This document shows, one piece after another, positions 16,164 through 25,266 of a DNA stretch of 55,124 nt. Numbering within the stretch: position 1 is the first letter of the stretch; each line of letters begins with the position of its first letter. This DNA comes from a bacterium (lineage in GTDB: Bacteria; Bacillota_I; Bacilli_A; RF39; UBA660): the NCBI GenBank assembly GCA_019421005.1, contig JAHZGA010000005.1:1-55124 (forward strand). The letters run 5' to 3'. The position numbers and the translations under genes are program-made. The notes below the pieces were generated by a model. The model did no database searches, had not been told where the DNA came from, and saw nothing but the letters and a program-made list of their open reading frames with translations.

Positions 16164-16835
16164 TTGTTAGAACGTCTTACATATTTATACGGTAATAAAA
16201 TTAATGATATTAAAAATAAAACAGTATTAATAATTGGACTAGGTAGAGTAGGTAGCTATGCTTTAGAAAGTATTGCTAGAAGTGGAGTTAATAATATTAT
16301 AATTGTTGATAATGATACAATTGATATCACTAATTTAAATAGACAATTATTAACTTTAAGGAGTAATATAGATGAATTTAAAGTAGATGTTGCTTATAAA
16401 AGAATTAAAGATATTAATCCTGATTGTAATATAATAAAAATAAAAGAATTTATAACGAAAGAAAATATTGATATTTTATTCAATAATAAAATAGATTATT
16501 TAATTGATGCGATAGATACCATTGAAACAAAAAAAGAAATAATTACTGAATGTTTAAAAAGAAATATAAAGTTTATTTCAGCAATGGGAACTGCTAATAA
16601 AACAGATCCCACTAAATTAAAAATAATGGATATAAGAAAAACAAGTTATGACCCAATTGCTAAAATAATTAGAAAACATGTTAAAGATTTAAAAACTAAT
16701 AAAAAAGTTATGGTTGTTTGTAGTGAAGAAAAACCAATTATAAAAAACAAATTAGGTTCAAATTCCTTTACCCCAAGTGTAGCTGGATTATTATGTTCAA
16801 GTTATGTTATAAATGATATTGTAGGTGAAATATGA
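16164..16835 (+). CDS. tcdA: tRNA threonylcarbamoyladenosine dehydratase (TcdA/YrvM family)
   Basis: ThiF/E1-like enzyme that adenylates and dehydrates t6A37 in tRNA to its cyclic form. The nucleotide-binding VLIIGLGRVGSYALESIARSG (GxGxxG) is at about 21-41, IVDNDTIDITNLNRQ follows, and the later part has YLIDAIDTIETK and FISAMGTANKTDPT. At 223 aa it is a little shorter than Bacillus YrvM. It starts at TTG 16164, after AAGGTGAT. The next gene overlaps by 4 nt (ATGA). Confidence 0.92.
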   Translation: MLERLTYLYGNKINDIKNKTVLIIGLGRVGSYALESIARSGVNNIIIVDNDTIDITNLNRQLLTLRSNIDEFKVDVAYKRIKDINPDCNIIKIKEFITKENIDILFNNKIDYLIDAIDTIETKKEIITECLKRNIKFISAMGTANKTDPTKLKIMDIRKTSYDPIAKIIRKHVKDLKTNKKVMVVCSEEKPIIKNKLGSNSFTPSVAGLLCSSYVINDIVGEI

Positions 16836-17347
16836 TTGATGAATTAAAAAAAATTATCAAAACTTTAAAAGGCAATGTTATAGCAATTGGAATAAATGAT
16901 GAATTATCAGGATTAATATTTGATAATAAAAACGTTATAAAATTTTATTCTCTAGATAACAGTAAAGAAAAAAACAATTCTAAAGGAAGAAGTAAAATTG
17001 TAAATATAAGAAAATTAAGAAAAAAATTTAAAAAAAATAAAAATGATTACTTAATTGCTAATATAAATGAATTAGAAAAATATTTAAAATATTTCATTCG
17101 TGATAGTATATATATAACAAATAAAAAAGTTTACCTATATGGTAAACTAAATAGCGAAAAACTTTCATCATTGTGTTCTAAATATGAAAGATATAATCTA
17201 AATATTAAATTAAATAAATACAAATCATATTTTATATTAGAAATAAATTCAAAAGTAAAAAGCAATTTTTTTAAAGATAAATTTTATTTTCTAATTGATA
17301 GCATTGATGAAATAATTGATTTAATAACTAACATTTTAATAAAATAA
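16832..17347 (+). CDS. Hypothetical protein coupled to tcdA
   Basis: 171 residues, very Lys/Asn/Ile-rich, with no membrane segment and no motif I recognise. An N-terminal alpha/beta-like stretch, GNVIAIGINDELSGLIFDN, is followed by a basic linker (RKLRKKFKKNK) and a region, DYLIANINELEKYLKYFIRD, that loosely recalls a nucleotide-binding core. The ATG overlaps the tcdA stop by 4 nt, so translation is coupled; a role in RNA modification is possible from context only. Confidence 0.75.
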   Translation: MIDELKKIIKTLKGNVIAIGINDELSGLIFDNKNVIKFYSLDNSKEKNNSKGRSKIVNIRKLRKKFKKNKNDYLIANINELEKYLKYFIRDSIYITNKKVYLYGKLNSEKLSSLCSKYERYNLNIKLNKYKSYFILEINSKVKSNFFKDKFYFLIDSIDEIIDLITNILIK

Positions 17348-17372
17348 CTATTTTTTTAATGTTAGTTTTTTA
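17326..17372. terminator. Probable (bidirectional) terminator between convergent genes
   Basis: AACTAACATT (17326-17335) pairs with AATGTTAGTT (17358-17367) across a 22-nt AT-rich loop, followed by T on the plus strand. It lies over the 3' ends of two convergent genes. The long loop weakens the call. Confidence 0.5.
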
Positions 17373-17974
17373 GTTTCTTGAGGATAATCAAAATCAAATT
17401 CCTCTTCTAAATCAACTATTCTTTTAATATCAAACATTTCACTAGGAGAAATTACGTGAGCATCATTAATATTTAATTTATCTTCTTCATTTATTTTTTC
17501 ATCAACTTTTAAAGATATACCTTCTAAAGCAAGAGGTTTATTTTTAATAATATCATTAATTTTATCTTCATTATCAATAAAATTTTTATTTTTATATAAA
17601 TCTATAATAGTACTTTTAATTTTAAAATCATCTACTATTCTAGAACCAGTTGTTAAAGCTAATAAAAATAGACAAATTTTAGAAATAATAGAAATAACTA
17701 AAGGACTATTTGCAAAATATAATAAAACTGTTATAAATAATATTATATCTAAAACAAGAAATGCCAAATTCTTTCTCTTTTTCTTAAAAAGCTTATTATT
17801 ATAATTTTCAAAATCATTTATTTGTCTTCTCATTGTATTTAATATCTTTCTTTCATTAGCAATTGTATAAGGAATTGTATAATAAGTGTTATCACCTAAA
17901 ATAACAACAATAGCATCATCATCTAAATAATAATTACATATAAAGTTTTCGTTTGTTTCATCATAATTTTTCAT
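17348..17974 (-). CDS. Hypothetical membrane protein with two central TM helices
   Basis: 208 residues, family not recognised. A soluble N-terminus (about 1-65) carries YYLDDDAIVVILGDNTYYTIPY. Two adjacent hydrophobic helices follow, roughly LAFLVLDIILFITVLLYFA and VISIISKICLFLLALTTGS, then an acidic cytosolic C-terminus. No catalytic motif is seen. It converges with the tcdA operon. The coding region ends in its own hairpin. Confidence 0.75.
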   Translation of the reverse strand: MKNYDETNENFICNYYLDDDAIVVILGDNTYYTIPYTIANERKILNTMRRQINDFENYNNKLFKKKRKNLAFLVLDIILFITVLLYFANSPLVISIISKICLFLLALTTGSRIVDDFKIKSTIIDLYKNKNFIDNEDKINDIIKNKPLALEGISLKVDEKINEEDKLNINDAHVISPSEMFDIKRIVDLEEEFDFDYPQETKKLTLKK

Positions 17975-18020
17975 AAAATCACCAAATGGTATTATACATT
18001 AAAAAAGTTAAAAGTCAAGA

Positions 18021-18040
18021 AAAAAACGATATTATCGTTT
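18021..18040 (-). terminator. Rho-independent terminator of the dedA-femABX operon
   Basis: On the minus strand AAACGAT-AAT-ATCGTTT is followed by a T-run (seen as A on the plus strand, 18021-18026). It overlaps the femABX stop codon. Confidence 0.75.
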
Positions 18041-19276
18041 CAATATTCCTCTAATAGGGGCAGAATTACGGTAAATAAAATATAATGTTTGATTAGTAAT
18101 TAATTCTAAATCACCAATATATTCAACCGCTTTTGCATTAAAGCCCATTTTAAATTCATTTAATTGTTCATATTTATTGTTTTTTAAATTATAATTACTC
18201 ATTCCACCTAAATTAAATTTAGTAAAACCTTCTTTAGAATACTTTTCCATCAACTTCCAAATAAGTAAATGTTTAGAACTAATGAACTTATAATTAGGAT
18301 CAAACCCATCCATAAGTAAATAAACTTCATCACGATCTTTAATTACTAAAGCTGCTGAAGTAACAACGCCATTAGGATCAGTTTTTAATAAATTAGTCGC
18401 TAGGACTAAATGTTTTTTATTCATAGCAATTAACTTATCTATTTCCATTTTTTTATTAATTAGTTTTTCACTTGATTTATTACTTATTTCTAAATTTATC
18501 TTATGAGCAAGATACTCATTTGTATTTAAAGTATTTTTAATTGATTTTAAAAACGCTTCTGGATCTAGTTTAGAATAATAGAATTCAACATTAGTTTTAG
18601 AACCAAAACTTAAATAAATATCTTGAAAATATTTTAAATCACGAGGATATTTTTTTTCTGTCTGCATTGATAAATAGGGTAGCTCTTGAATCGTGCCTTT
18701 ATATATTTTAACTCCTTTTTTATCCGTACTTCTTATTTTAGTTTTAAATTCCTTTTTTAAATCATTAAACAATATATAATAAGGAGCATTTATATCAATA
18801 ATAGCTTCAAACCTAGGTTTAAAAGCTTCAAAATAATTATTGTAACCCAAATGATAATATCCTAATTTTTTTAAATTTTCAAAAATATTATCATAATTAT
18901 TATTTTGATTAACTGTTTTACTCTTATTATCATAGGTACTTTTAACAATTAATGGATTAATTTTAATAGCAATAACATCATTTTTACCTAAATATTTTTT
19001 AATACCTTTAGTAAAAGTTTCAACTAATTTAAAATTACTATAATCAATTAAAAAACCTCTTGGGGCATAAGCATATTTAAACCCAAATAATTTTTGAATT
19101 AAAATTAAAGACGCTGCTAATATGTTATTAGAGTCATCTACTAAACCTAAATAAACAATTCCAAATTTCTGTTCTTTCATAACAGAAGCATACTCAACTG
19201 TTTGATAAAGTGAATGAACATTATACTTTTTAGTAAAAAATTCAAATTCTGAACTAGATAATTCTCTTACTTGCAT
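18032..19276 (-). CDS. FemABX-family peptidoglycan bridge aminoacyltransferase
   Basis: 414-residue member of the FemA/FemX/MurM family, which uses aminoacyl-tRNA to build the peptide cross-bridge on lipid II at the inner face of the membrane. Family marks: LYQTVEYASVMKEQ near the N-terminus, KLFGFKYAYAPRGFLIDY, a coiled helical arm (about 265-300, KSSEKLINKKMEIDKLIAMN), and the C-terminal KHLLIWKLMEKYSKEGFTKF followed by GGMSNY. The amino acid transferred cannot be told. It overlaps dedA by 10 nt when read from its own start, so the two are one operon. Confidence 0.92.
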   Translation of the reverse strand: MQVRELSSSEFEFFTKKYNVHSLYQTVEYASVMKEQKFGIVYLGLVDDSNNILAASLILIQKLFGFKYAYAPRGFLIDYSNFKLVETFTKGIKKYLGKNDVIAIKINPLIVKSTYDNKSKTVNQNNNYDNIFENLKKLGYYHLGYNNYFEAFKPRFEAIIDINAPYYILFNDLKKEFKTKIRSTDKKGVKIYKGTIQELPYLSMQTEKKYPRDLKYFQDIYLSFGSKTNVEFYYSKLDPEAFLKSIKNTLNTNEYLAHKINLEISNKSSEKLINKKMEIDKLIAMNKKHLVLATNLLKTDPNGVVTSAALVIKDRDEVYLLMDGFDPNYKFISSKHLLIWKLMEKYSKEGFTKFNLGGMSNYNLKNNKYEQLNEFKMGFNAKAVEYIGDLELITNQTLYFIYRNSAPIRGILKR

Positions 19277-19923
19277 GAACCATCCTCCTTTTTGAATTTA
19301 GATTTTAAATACATAATAACTGGTGGTAAAATTGAAATAAATATAATAGCTAAAATAATAATTGAAAAATTATTTTTAACAAAATTAATATTACCGAAAA
19401 AATATCCAGCTATTACAAATAAACTAACCCATAATAAAGCTCCAATAAAATTAAAACTTAAAAATCTTTTATATGACATTGCCCCGATACCAGCAACAAA
19501 AGGGGCAAAAGTTCTGACGATAGGAACAAAACGTGCAAGGACAATTGACTTACCACCATGACGTTTAAAAAAATCTTCTGTTTTATCAATGTATGATTTT
19601 TTAATAAAACGATTATTTTCTAATTTATATAGCTTATTTGAAAAGTATTTACCAATATGATAATTAGCTGTATCACCTAAAACAGCCGCTAATAAGACAA
19701 TAAAAAATAAAGTAAAAACATTTAAATGCCCCATAGCTGCAAAAGTTGCACTGGCAAATATTAAAGAATCACCAGGTAAAAAAGGTGTTACAACCAAACC
19801 AGTTTCACAAAAAATAATAAGAAATAAAATCAAATATGTTTCAGTACCATATTTCGATATAATCTCTCCTAAATGAGTATCTATGTGAACAATAAAATCT
19901 ATTAAACTTAAAAATATATTCAT
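19267..19923 (-). CDS. DedA/SNARE-associated family membrane protein
   Basis: About 218 residues. DedA signatures: FCETGLVVTPFLPGDSLIFASA (the E and FLPG motif), GDTANYHIGKY, and FARFVP-like LARFVPIVRTFAPFVAGIGAMSYKRF. These proteins are undecaprenyl-phosphate or phospholipid flippases. I start at the ATG whose first base is plus-strand 19923, preceded by GGAGAT; an upstream TTG (19935) lies within that ribosome site. It heads an operon with the FemABX gene, so both act in envelope synthesis. Confidence 0.92.
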   Translation of the reverse strand: MNIFLSLIDFIVHIDTHLGEIISKYGTETYLILFLIIFCETGLVVTPFLPGDSLIFASATFAAMGHLNVFTLFFIVLLAAVLGDTANYHIGKYFSNKLYKLENNRFIKKSYIDKTEDFFKRHGGKSIVLARFVPIVRTFAPFVAGIGAMSYKRFLSFNFIGALLWVSLFVIAGYFFGNINFVKNNFSIIILAIIFISILPPVIMYLKSKFKKEDGSCK

Positions 19924-20041
19924 AATTATCTCCAATCTTTTTTTACAATATAATTATACTTCTTTTTTTGCTTTTTATCAACTATAAAATAGTTTTAGAC
20001 ATAAAATAAAAATAAAAAAATATATTTATAATGGTGATAAG

Positions 20042-20926
20042 ATGAGTTTAAAAATTGGTATTCCTAGAGGAATATACTATTACTATTATGGCGATTTAAT
20101 TAAGAATTTCTTTAAAGAATTAAATATTAAAACAATAGTTTCCAATGAAACAAACCAAGAAATAATTAATGAAGGAATAAAATATTCTAATGATGAGATG
20201 TGTTTATCACTTAAAATACTATTAGGTCATGTAAGTTCTTTAAAAGATAAATGTGATTTTTTAATAGTTCCTAGAATTGATAATTTTGGTAAAAAAGAGC
20301 AAACATGTACTAATTTTTTAGGAATATATGATTTAATTAATAATCTTTTTGATATTAAAATATTGGACATGAACATTGATTATTTAAATAAAGATACCGA
20401 AAAAAAGGCTTTTATCAAATTAGGTCGGAAGTTAAATAAAAGCTATAAAGAAAGTTTAAATGCCTATTTAAAAGCATTAAAGCAAACTAAAATGACAAAA
20501 GAAAATAAAATAATAACCAATTTAAATAATTTAAATAGTAATCAAACTAAAATTTTATTAGTCGCTCATCCATATAATTTATATGATTATTATATTGGTA
20601 AACCTATTATTGAATATTTAGAAAAATTAAACGTTACAGTTATTTATAGTGATTTATTTAATGAAAAAAATAACGCTGATAAATATTGTCCTGGTTTATA
20701 TTGGAAATATAGTAAAGAAAATATTTCTTCAATTGACTCATGTTTTGATAAAATAGATGGAATTATTTTTATAAGTGCATTTCCATGTGGACTAGATTCT
20801 TTAGTTAATGAATTAGTTTTAAGAAAAATTCAAAAACCAGCTATTAATATTATTGTTGATAATAATGATTCCTTGACAGGTTTAGAAACACGTTTAGAAA
20901 GTTTTGTTGATATTCTTGAACAATAA
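20042..20926 (+). CDS. DUF2229-type acyl-CoA dehydratase activase-related protein
   Basis: 294-residue protein matching the DUF2229 part of the large 2-hydroxyacyl-CoA dehydratase/activase fusion proteins: KIGIPRGIYYYYYGD at the start, YSNDEMCLSLKILLGHV, CDFLIVPRIDNFGKKEQTCTNFLG and a C-terminal FISAFPCGLDSLVNELVLRK with DNNDSLTGLETRLESFVDI. Conserved Cys residues suggest an iron-sulfur ligand role. ATG follows AATGGTGATAA. It forms a three-gene set with the next two. The in vivo reaction of this widespread set is not known. Confidence 0.85.
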   Translation: MSLKIGIPRGIYYYYYGDLIKNFFKELNIKTIVSNETNQEIINEGIKYSNDEMCLSLKILLGHVSSLKDKCDFLIVPRIDNFGKKEQTCTNFLGIYDLINNLFDIKILDMNIDYLNKDTEKKAFIKLGRKLNKSYKESLNAYLKALKQTKMTKENKIITNLNNLNSNQTKILLVAHPYNLYDYYIGKPIIEYLEKLNVTVIYSDLFNEKNNADKYCPGLYWKYSKENISSIDSCFDKIDGIIFISAFPCGLDSLVNELVLRKIQKPAINIIVDNNDSLTGLETRLESFVDILEQ

Positions 20927-21983
20927 AATTGTATCATTTCCTCATATGGGACCTTACTATTTACCTGTCAAATATTTATTAACTAAAGTATTAAATGTTA
21001 AAGTTTTAACTCCTAATAAAATAACTAATAAAACAGTTGAACTAGGTGTTAAAAATAGTCCAGAATTTGTTTGTATGCCATTTAAATATACATTAGGAAC
21101 ATTTATAGAAGCATTAGATAATCATGCCAATGTTTTAATTCAAGCTGGTGGAGGATGTAGATATGGTTATTATGCTCCTTTACAAGAAAAGATTTTAAAA
21201 GATTTAGGATATGAGTTTACCCTTATTAATTTAAATACTGGTGGTAATTACGATATAAAAAAATTATATAAATTAGTTAAAGAAATAGATCCTAGATTTA
21301 ATTTATTTAAATTTATTAAGTACTTATTAATAACAATAAAAATGGTTAAATATATGGATAAAATAGATGACTATATTAGACAAAATATTGGATTTGAAAA
21401 AGGAAAAAATAGTTTTATTAATTTACAAAAACAAATGTTTAAAAGCTTCTTAAAAGTTAATAGTTTAACTAAATTAAAAATAACTTATCATAAATATTAT
21501 AAATTATTTAAGAAAATACCAATTAAAGAAAAAGCCAATGCTTTAAAAGTTGGAATAATTGGAGAATTATATACAATAATGGAACCTTTTGCAAACTATT
21601 ATTTAGAAACAGAATTAGCTAAAATGAATATTGAAGTTAAAAGATTTACTAATGTTCATTATTTATTATTTGAGAAAAAAAGAAAAAGTAAAAAATACTT
21701 AAAATCAGCTAAAGAATATGTTAAATATAAAATGGGTTCTGATGCAAGTGATAATATTGCTAGGTGTAAATACTTATGTAACAATAATTATGATGGAATT
21801 ATTCATATAAAATCATCATTTTGTACTCCAGAAATAAGTGTAATGCCAATTATTAATAAAATTTGTTCTTCAAAAAATGTTCCTATAATATATTTTAGTT
21901 TTGATGCAGCAACTTCGATTGTTGGAATAAAAACTAGATTAGAAGCTTTTTATGATATGTTAGAAATGAGGAAGAAAAAATGA
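20916..21983 (+). CDS. 2-hydroxyacyl-CoA dehydratase (HgdB-like) subunit homologue
   Basis: About 355 residues related to the D-component of 2-hydroxyglutaryl-CoA dehydratase: KIVSFPHMGPYYLPVKYLL, FVCMPFKYTLGTFIEAL, QAGGGCRYGYYAPLQEKIL, and later IKSSFCTPEISVMPII and YFSFDAATSIVGIKTRLEAF. Cysteines in CMPF, GGGCRYGYY, RCKYLC and FCTPE could hold a [4Fe-4S] cluster. Start is uncertain: TTG 20916 (LNNKIVSFP) best fits homologues, with TTG 20904/20907 possible; all overlap the end of the previous gene, so reinitiation is likely. It is coupled to the activase by an ATGA overlap. Confidence 0.83.
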   Translation: MNNKIVSFPHMGPYYLPVKYLLTKVLNVKVLTPNKITNKTVELGVKNSPEFVCMPFKYTLGTFIEALDNHANVLIQAGGGCRYGYYAPLQEKILKDLGYEFTLINLNTGGNYDIKKLYKLVKEIDPRFNLFKFIKYLLITIKMVKYMDKIDDYIRQNIGFEKGKNSFINLQKQMFKSFLKVNSLTKLKITYHKYYKLFKKIPIKEKANALKVGIIGELYTIMEPFANYYLETELAKMNIEVKRFTNVHYLLFEKKRKSKKYLKSAKEYVKYKMGSDASDNIARCKYLCNNNYDGIIHIKSSFCTPEISVMPIINKICSSKNVPIIYFSFDAATSIVGIKTRLEAFYDMLEMRKKK

Positions 21984-22924
21984 AAGATGGATATTTAGGA
22001 ATAGATATAGGTTCTATTTCAACTAAAGGTGTTGTTATTGATGACGATAATAATATTATAACCTCTAAATATATATGGACTGAAGGAAACCCTGTTTTAG
22101 CTGTAAAAAATTTAATAAATGAATTAAAATCAGACCTTAAAAATGTAACTATAAAAGGAATAGGTACAACCGGAAGCGCTAGAAAGCTTATTGGTCTACT
22201 AGTTGATGCCAATGTTGTTAAAAATGAAATAATGGCTCATGCAATTGGAACTTTAAGTTTATATCCCAATGTTAAAACTATTTTAGAAATAGGTGGTCAA
22301 GATTCTAAAATAATCATTTTAAATAACGGAATTATAACTGATTATGCTATGAATACATTATGCGCGGCTGGCACAGGTTCATTTTTATCAAGTCAAGCTA
22401 AAAGATTAGGGGTTGATATTAAAGACTTTGGAGATTATGCTATTAAAGCTAAAAATCCAGTTAAAATTGCTGCTAGGTGTACTGTATTTGCTGAATCCGA
22501 TTTAATTCATAAAGCCCAAGTGGGATATCAAAAAGAAGATATTATAGCTGGATTATGTAAAAGTATTGTTTTAAATTATTTAAATAATGTTGCTAAAGGT
22601 AAAAAAGTAAACGGTCCTATTGTCTTTCAAGGAGGTGTTAGCAAAAATAAAGGAGTTGTAAAATATTTTGAAGAAGTATTAAAAACTAAAATTATAGTTG
22701 ATGAAAATAGCCATTTAATGGGAGCGATTGGAATAGCTATTCTAGCTAGAAAAAATCAAATAAATAAAACATATGATTTAAATATAAAAGATGTTAAATT
22801 TAAAACAATTGGTTCAGATTGTCAAGGTTGTTCTAATAATTGTGAAATATTAAAAATTATTAAAAATGATAAAATCATTGATATTTGGGGAAACAAATGT
22901 GAACGAGGTTTAAAAAATAAATAA
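21980..22924 (+). CDS. Acyl-CoA dehydratase activase (HgdC/BadF type ATPase)
   Basis: 314-residue ASKHA-fold ATPase that donates electrons to its dehydratase from a [4Fe-4S] cluster bridging the dimer. Seen: GIDIGSISTKGVVID (phosphate 1), LEIGGQDSKIIIL, NTLCAAGTGSFLSSQAKRLG and AARCTVFAESDLIHKAQVG, with the two cluster cysteines in LCAAGTG and ARCTVF, then FQGGVSKNKGVVKYFEE. A C-terminal extension with CQGCSNNCEI and a last Cys may bind another metal. It overlaps the previous gene by 4 nt. In relatives the three parts are fused in one polypeptide. Confidence 0.92.
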   Translation: MKDGYLGIDIGSISTKGVVIDDDNNIITSKYIWTEGNPVLAVKNLINELKSDLKNVTIKGIGTTGSARKLIGLLVDANVVKNEIMAHAIGTLSLYPNVKTILEIGGQDSKIIILNNGIITDYAMNTLCAAGTGSFLSSQAKRLGVDIKDFGDYAIKAKNPVKIAARCTVFAESDLIHKAQVGYQKEDIIAGLCKSIVLNYLNNVAKGKKVNGPIVFQGGVSKNKGVVKYFEEVLKTKIIVDENSHLMGAIGIAILARKNQINKTYDLNIKDVKFKTIGSDCQGCSNNCEILKIIKNDKIIDIWGNKCERGLKNK

Positions 22925-22957
22925 AATTTGATATAATAAACATAAGGATGTGATTAT

Positions 22958-23083
22958 ATGTACTTTTGGGAAACTATTATTGTTATAGCATCAGCTATTA
23001 TTTTAACTCTCGTAGGGATTTTTTGTGGGAAAAATTTTAAAGATTCATTAGAAAAACTAAAAGATTTTTTTAAAAAGAAATAA
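22958..23083 (+). CDS. Small single-span membrane protein (41 aa)
   Basis: Short gene with ATG 22958 preceded by AAGGATGTGATTAT. The product MYFWETIIVIASAIILTLVG...KKK has one N-terminal membrane helix (about 3-25), then an amphipathic basic tail KNFKDSLEKLKDFFKKK. A TATAAT-like box stands just before it. The pattern of ribosome site, hydrophobic span and Lys-rich end supports a real gene. I do not recognise a family. It sits alone between the activase and topA and ends before a weak hairpin. Confidence 0.65.
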   Translation: MYFWETIIVIASAIILTLVGIFCGKNFKDSLEKLKDFFKKK

Positions 23084-23088
23084 TTATT

Positions 23089-23120
23089 AAGATACTTATT
23101 TGAAGTATTTTAATTTTTTA
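23089..23120 (+). terminator. Weak terminator-like hairpin
   Basis: ATACTT (23092-23097) and AAGTAT (23103-23108) enclose a 5-nt loop; TTTAATTTTTT follows. The stem is short and AT-only apart from two G-C pairs. Confidence 0.45.
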
Positions 23121-23131
23121 TTTATTAATAG

Positions 23132-23160
23132 TTGACAAGTTAATTTAATTAGTGTATAAA
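23132..23160 (+). promoter_or_regulatory. SigA-type promoter of topA
   Basis: TTGACA (23132-23137), a 17-nt spacer, TATAAA (23155-23160), 24 nt upstream of the topA ATG. Confidence 0.82.
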
Positions 23161-23184
23161 TTATAATTAGCAAGGAGGAGAACC

Positions 23185-25215
23185 ATGAGTAAAAAATTAG
23201 TTATAGTGGAATCACCAAGTAAATCAAAAACAATTGAAAAATATTTAGGTAGTGATTATAAAGTAGTTCCATCTAAAGGTCATATTAGAGATTTATCAAC
23301 AAAAGGAAAATATGGTCTAGGAGTAGATTTGGAAAATAATTTTAAACCTGATTATATTAATATAAGAGGTAAAAAGAAAGATATAGAAGCTTTAAAAAAA
23401 GATGTAAAAGATGCTTCATTTGTTTATTTAGCAACCGACCCAGATAGGGAAGGAGAAGCCATTTCATGGCATTTATATGATACTTTAGGACTAAATGATG
23501 ATAACTATAATAGAATTATTTTTAATGAAATAACTAAAAAAGCTATTTTAGAATCATTAAAACATCCTAGAAAAATAGATCAAAATTTAGTTAATTCTCA
23601 AGAAACGAGAAGAATTTTAGATCGTATTATAGGTTTTAGATTAAGTAAATTAATTCAATCTAAAACTAATGGTAAATCAGCTGGAAGGGTTCAAAGTGTC
23701 GCACTTAAATTAATAGTTGATAAAGAAAGAGAAATAGAAAAATTTAATCCTGAAGAATATTGGACAATAACTGCTAATTTCAATGAATTTAGTGCTGATT
23801 TATTTAATTATAATCATAAAGATATAAAAATTAAAAATCAAGTTGAAGTAAATGAAATATTAGATAAATTAAGTAATACTTTTAAAATTGAAAGTGTTAA
23901 TAAGAAAACTAAAAGTAAAAATTCTAAATATCCTTATACAACAAGTACTTTACAACAAGATGCATCTACTAAATTAGGTTTTAATTCTAAAAAAACAATG
24001 ACAATCGCACAAAAATTATATGAAGGAATTAATTTAGGTAGTGAAACAGTAGGTATAATAAGTTATATGCGTACAGATTCTATTCGTTTATCAGATGATT
24101 TTGTTAATGATACATTTAATTATATTGAAGCAAATTATGGTAAAGAATATATTGGAGATGTTAAGAAAAAGAAAAAAACAGATAATGTTCAAGATGCACA
24201 CGAGGCAATAAGACCTACAAGTATTACTAGAACTCCTGAAAGTATTAAAAAATATCTAACTTTAGATGAATATAAATTATATCGTTTAATTTACTGTAGA
24301 ACCTTATCATCTTTAATGGCAAGCGCTAAAACAGATAACACTACAATAATTTTAGATAATAATAATTATCAATTTAAAGCAACTGGTCAAGTTTTAATTT
24401 TTGATGGATATTTAAAAGTTTATAAAGATTTTGAAGATACTAAAGATATCGTTTTACCAGATTTAAATAATTATAATTCAAATGTAATTATTTCTAATGA
24501 TATAGAAAGTGAACAACATTTTACTAAACCACCTGCACGTTATACCGAAGCAACTTTAATAGAAGAAATGGAAAAATTAGGTATTGGTAGACCAAGTACT
24601 TATGCAACTACTATGGATACTATTAAAAGTAGAGGGTATGCTAATATGGTTGAAAAAAGATTTGTTCCTACTGAAATTGGAATTGAAATAACTGATAAAT
24701 TACAAGAATGTTTTAGTCATATCATTAATGTTGATTATACTGCTAACATGGAAAATGATTTAGATAAAATAGCTTTAGGTAATGCTGTTTGGTATAACGT
24801 ATTAAAAGATTTTTATAAAGATTTCGAACCAGCTGTTTTAGAAGCGTTTGAAAAATTACCTAAAAAAGAAGTAGTTGAAACAGGGGAGAACTGTCCTAAT
24901 TGTAATAGTCCATTAGTTATAAGAGTTGGTCGTTATGGTAAATTCACAGCTTGTAGTAATTTCCCAAAATGTAGATATGTTAAAACAGAACCAAAAGAAG
25001 AAAAAGAAATTATTGACTGTCCTAATTGTAAAGGAAAAATAGTTTTAAAGAAAAGTCGTAAGGGAAAAGTGTTTTATGGATGTAGTAATTATCCTAAATG
25101 CAATACAGCTTATTGGTATGAACCAACTGGTGAGAAATGTCCTAGATGTGATGAAATGCTAGTTATTAAAAGAAATCAAATAAAATGTAGTCAATGTGAT
25201 TATAAAAAGAGCTAA
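23185..25215 (+). CDS. topA: DNA topoisomerase I (type IA)
   Basis: Relaxes negative supercoils. An N-terminal Toprim domain (KLVIVESPSKSKTIEKYLG; ATDPDREGEAISWHL) is followed by the type IA core with active-site Y294 in GIISYMRTDSIRLS and the GRPSTYATTMDTI element. Three C-terminal zinc-ribbon repeats, with Cys pairs in CPNCNSPL..CSNFPKC, CPNCKGKI..CSNYPKC and CPRCDEML..CSQC, complete the protein. Length (676 aa) is standard. ATG follows CAAGGAGGAG. It lies near xerC as in other Bacillota, but with an unknown gene between. Confidence 0.97.
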   Translation: MSKKLVIVESPSKSKTIEKYLGSDYKVVPSKGHIRDLSTKGKYGLGVDLENNFKPDYINIRGKKKDIEALKKDVKDASFVYLATDPDREGEAISWHLYDTLGLNDDNYNRIIFNEITKKAILESLKHPRKIDQNLVNSQETRRILDRIIGFRLSKLIQSKTNGKSAGRVQSVALKLIVDKEREIEKFNPEEYWTITANFNEFSADLFNYNHKDIKIKNQVEVNEILDKLSNTFKIESVNKKTKSKNSKYPYTTSTLQQDASTKLGFNSKKTMTIAQKLYEGINLGSETVGIISYMRTDSIRLSDDFVNDTFNYIEANYGKEYIGDVKKKKKTDNVQDAHEAIRPTSITRTPESIKKYLTLDEYKLYRLIYCRTLSSLMASAKTDNTTIILDNNNYQFKATGQVLIFDGYLKVYKDFEDTKDIVLPDLNNYNSNVIISNDIESEQHFTKPPARYTEATLIEEMEKLGIGRPSTYATTMDTIKSRGYANMVEKRFVPTEIGIEITDKLQECFSHIINVDYTANMENDLDKIALGNAVWYNVLKDFYKDFEPAVLEAFEKLPKKEVVETGENCPNCNSPLVIRVGRYGKFTACSNFPKCRYVKTEPKEEKEIIDCPNCKGKIVLKKSRKGKVFYGCSNYPKCNTAYWYEPTGEKCPRCDEMLVIKRNQIKCSQCDYKKS

Positions 25216-25219
25216 TTTT

Positions 25220-25248
25220 ATGACAAAATAAAAATCATGTGATAAAAT
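25220..25248 (+). promoter_or_regulatory. SigA-type promoter with extended -10
   Basis: ATGACA (25220-25225), a 17-nt spacer, and TGaTAAAAT with the hexamer at 25243-25248, 18 nt before the ATG of the next gene. Confidence 0.7.
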
Positions 25249-25266
25249 ATAGTTATAGGTGATTTT

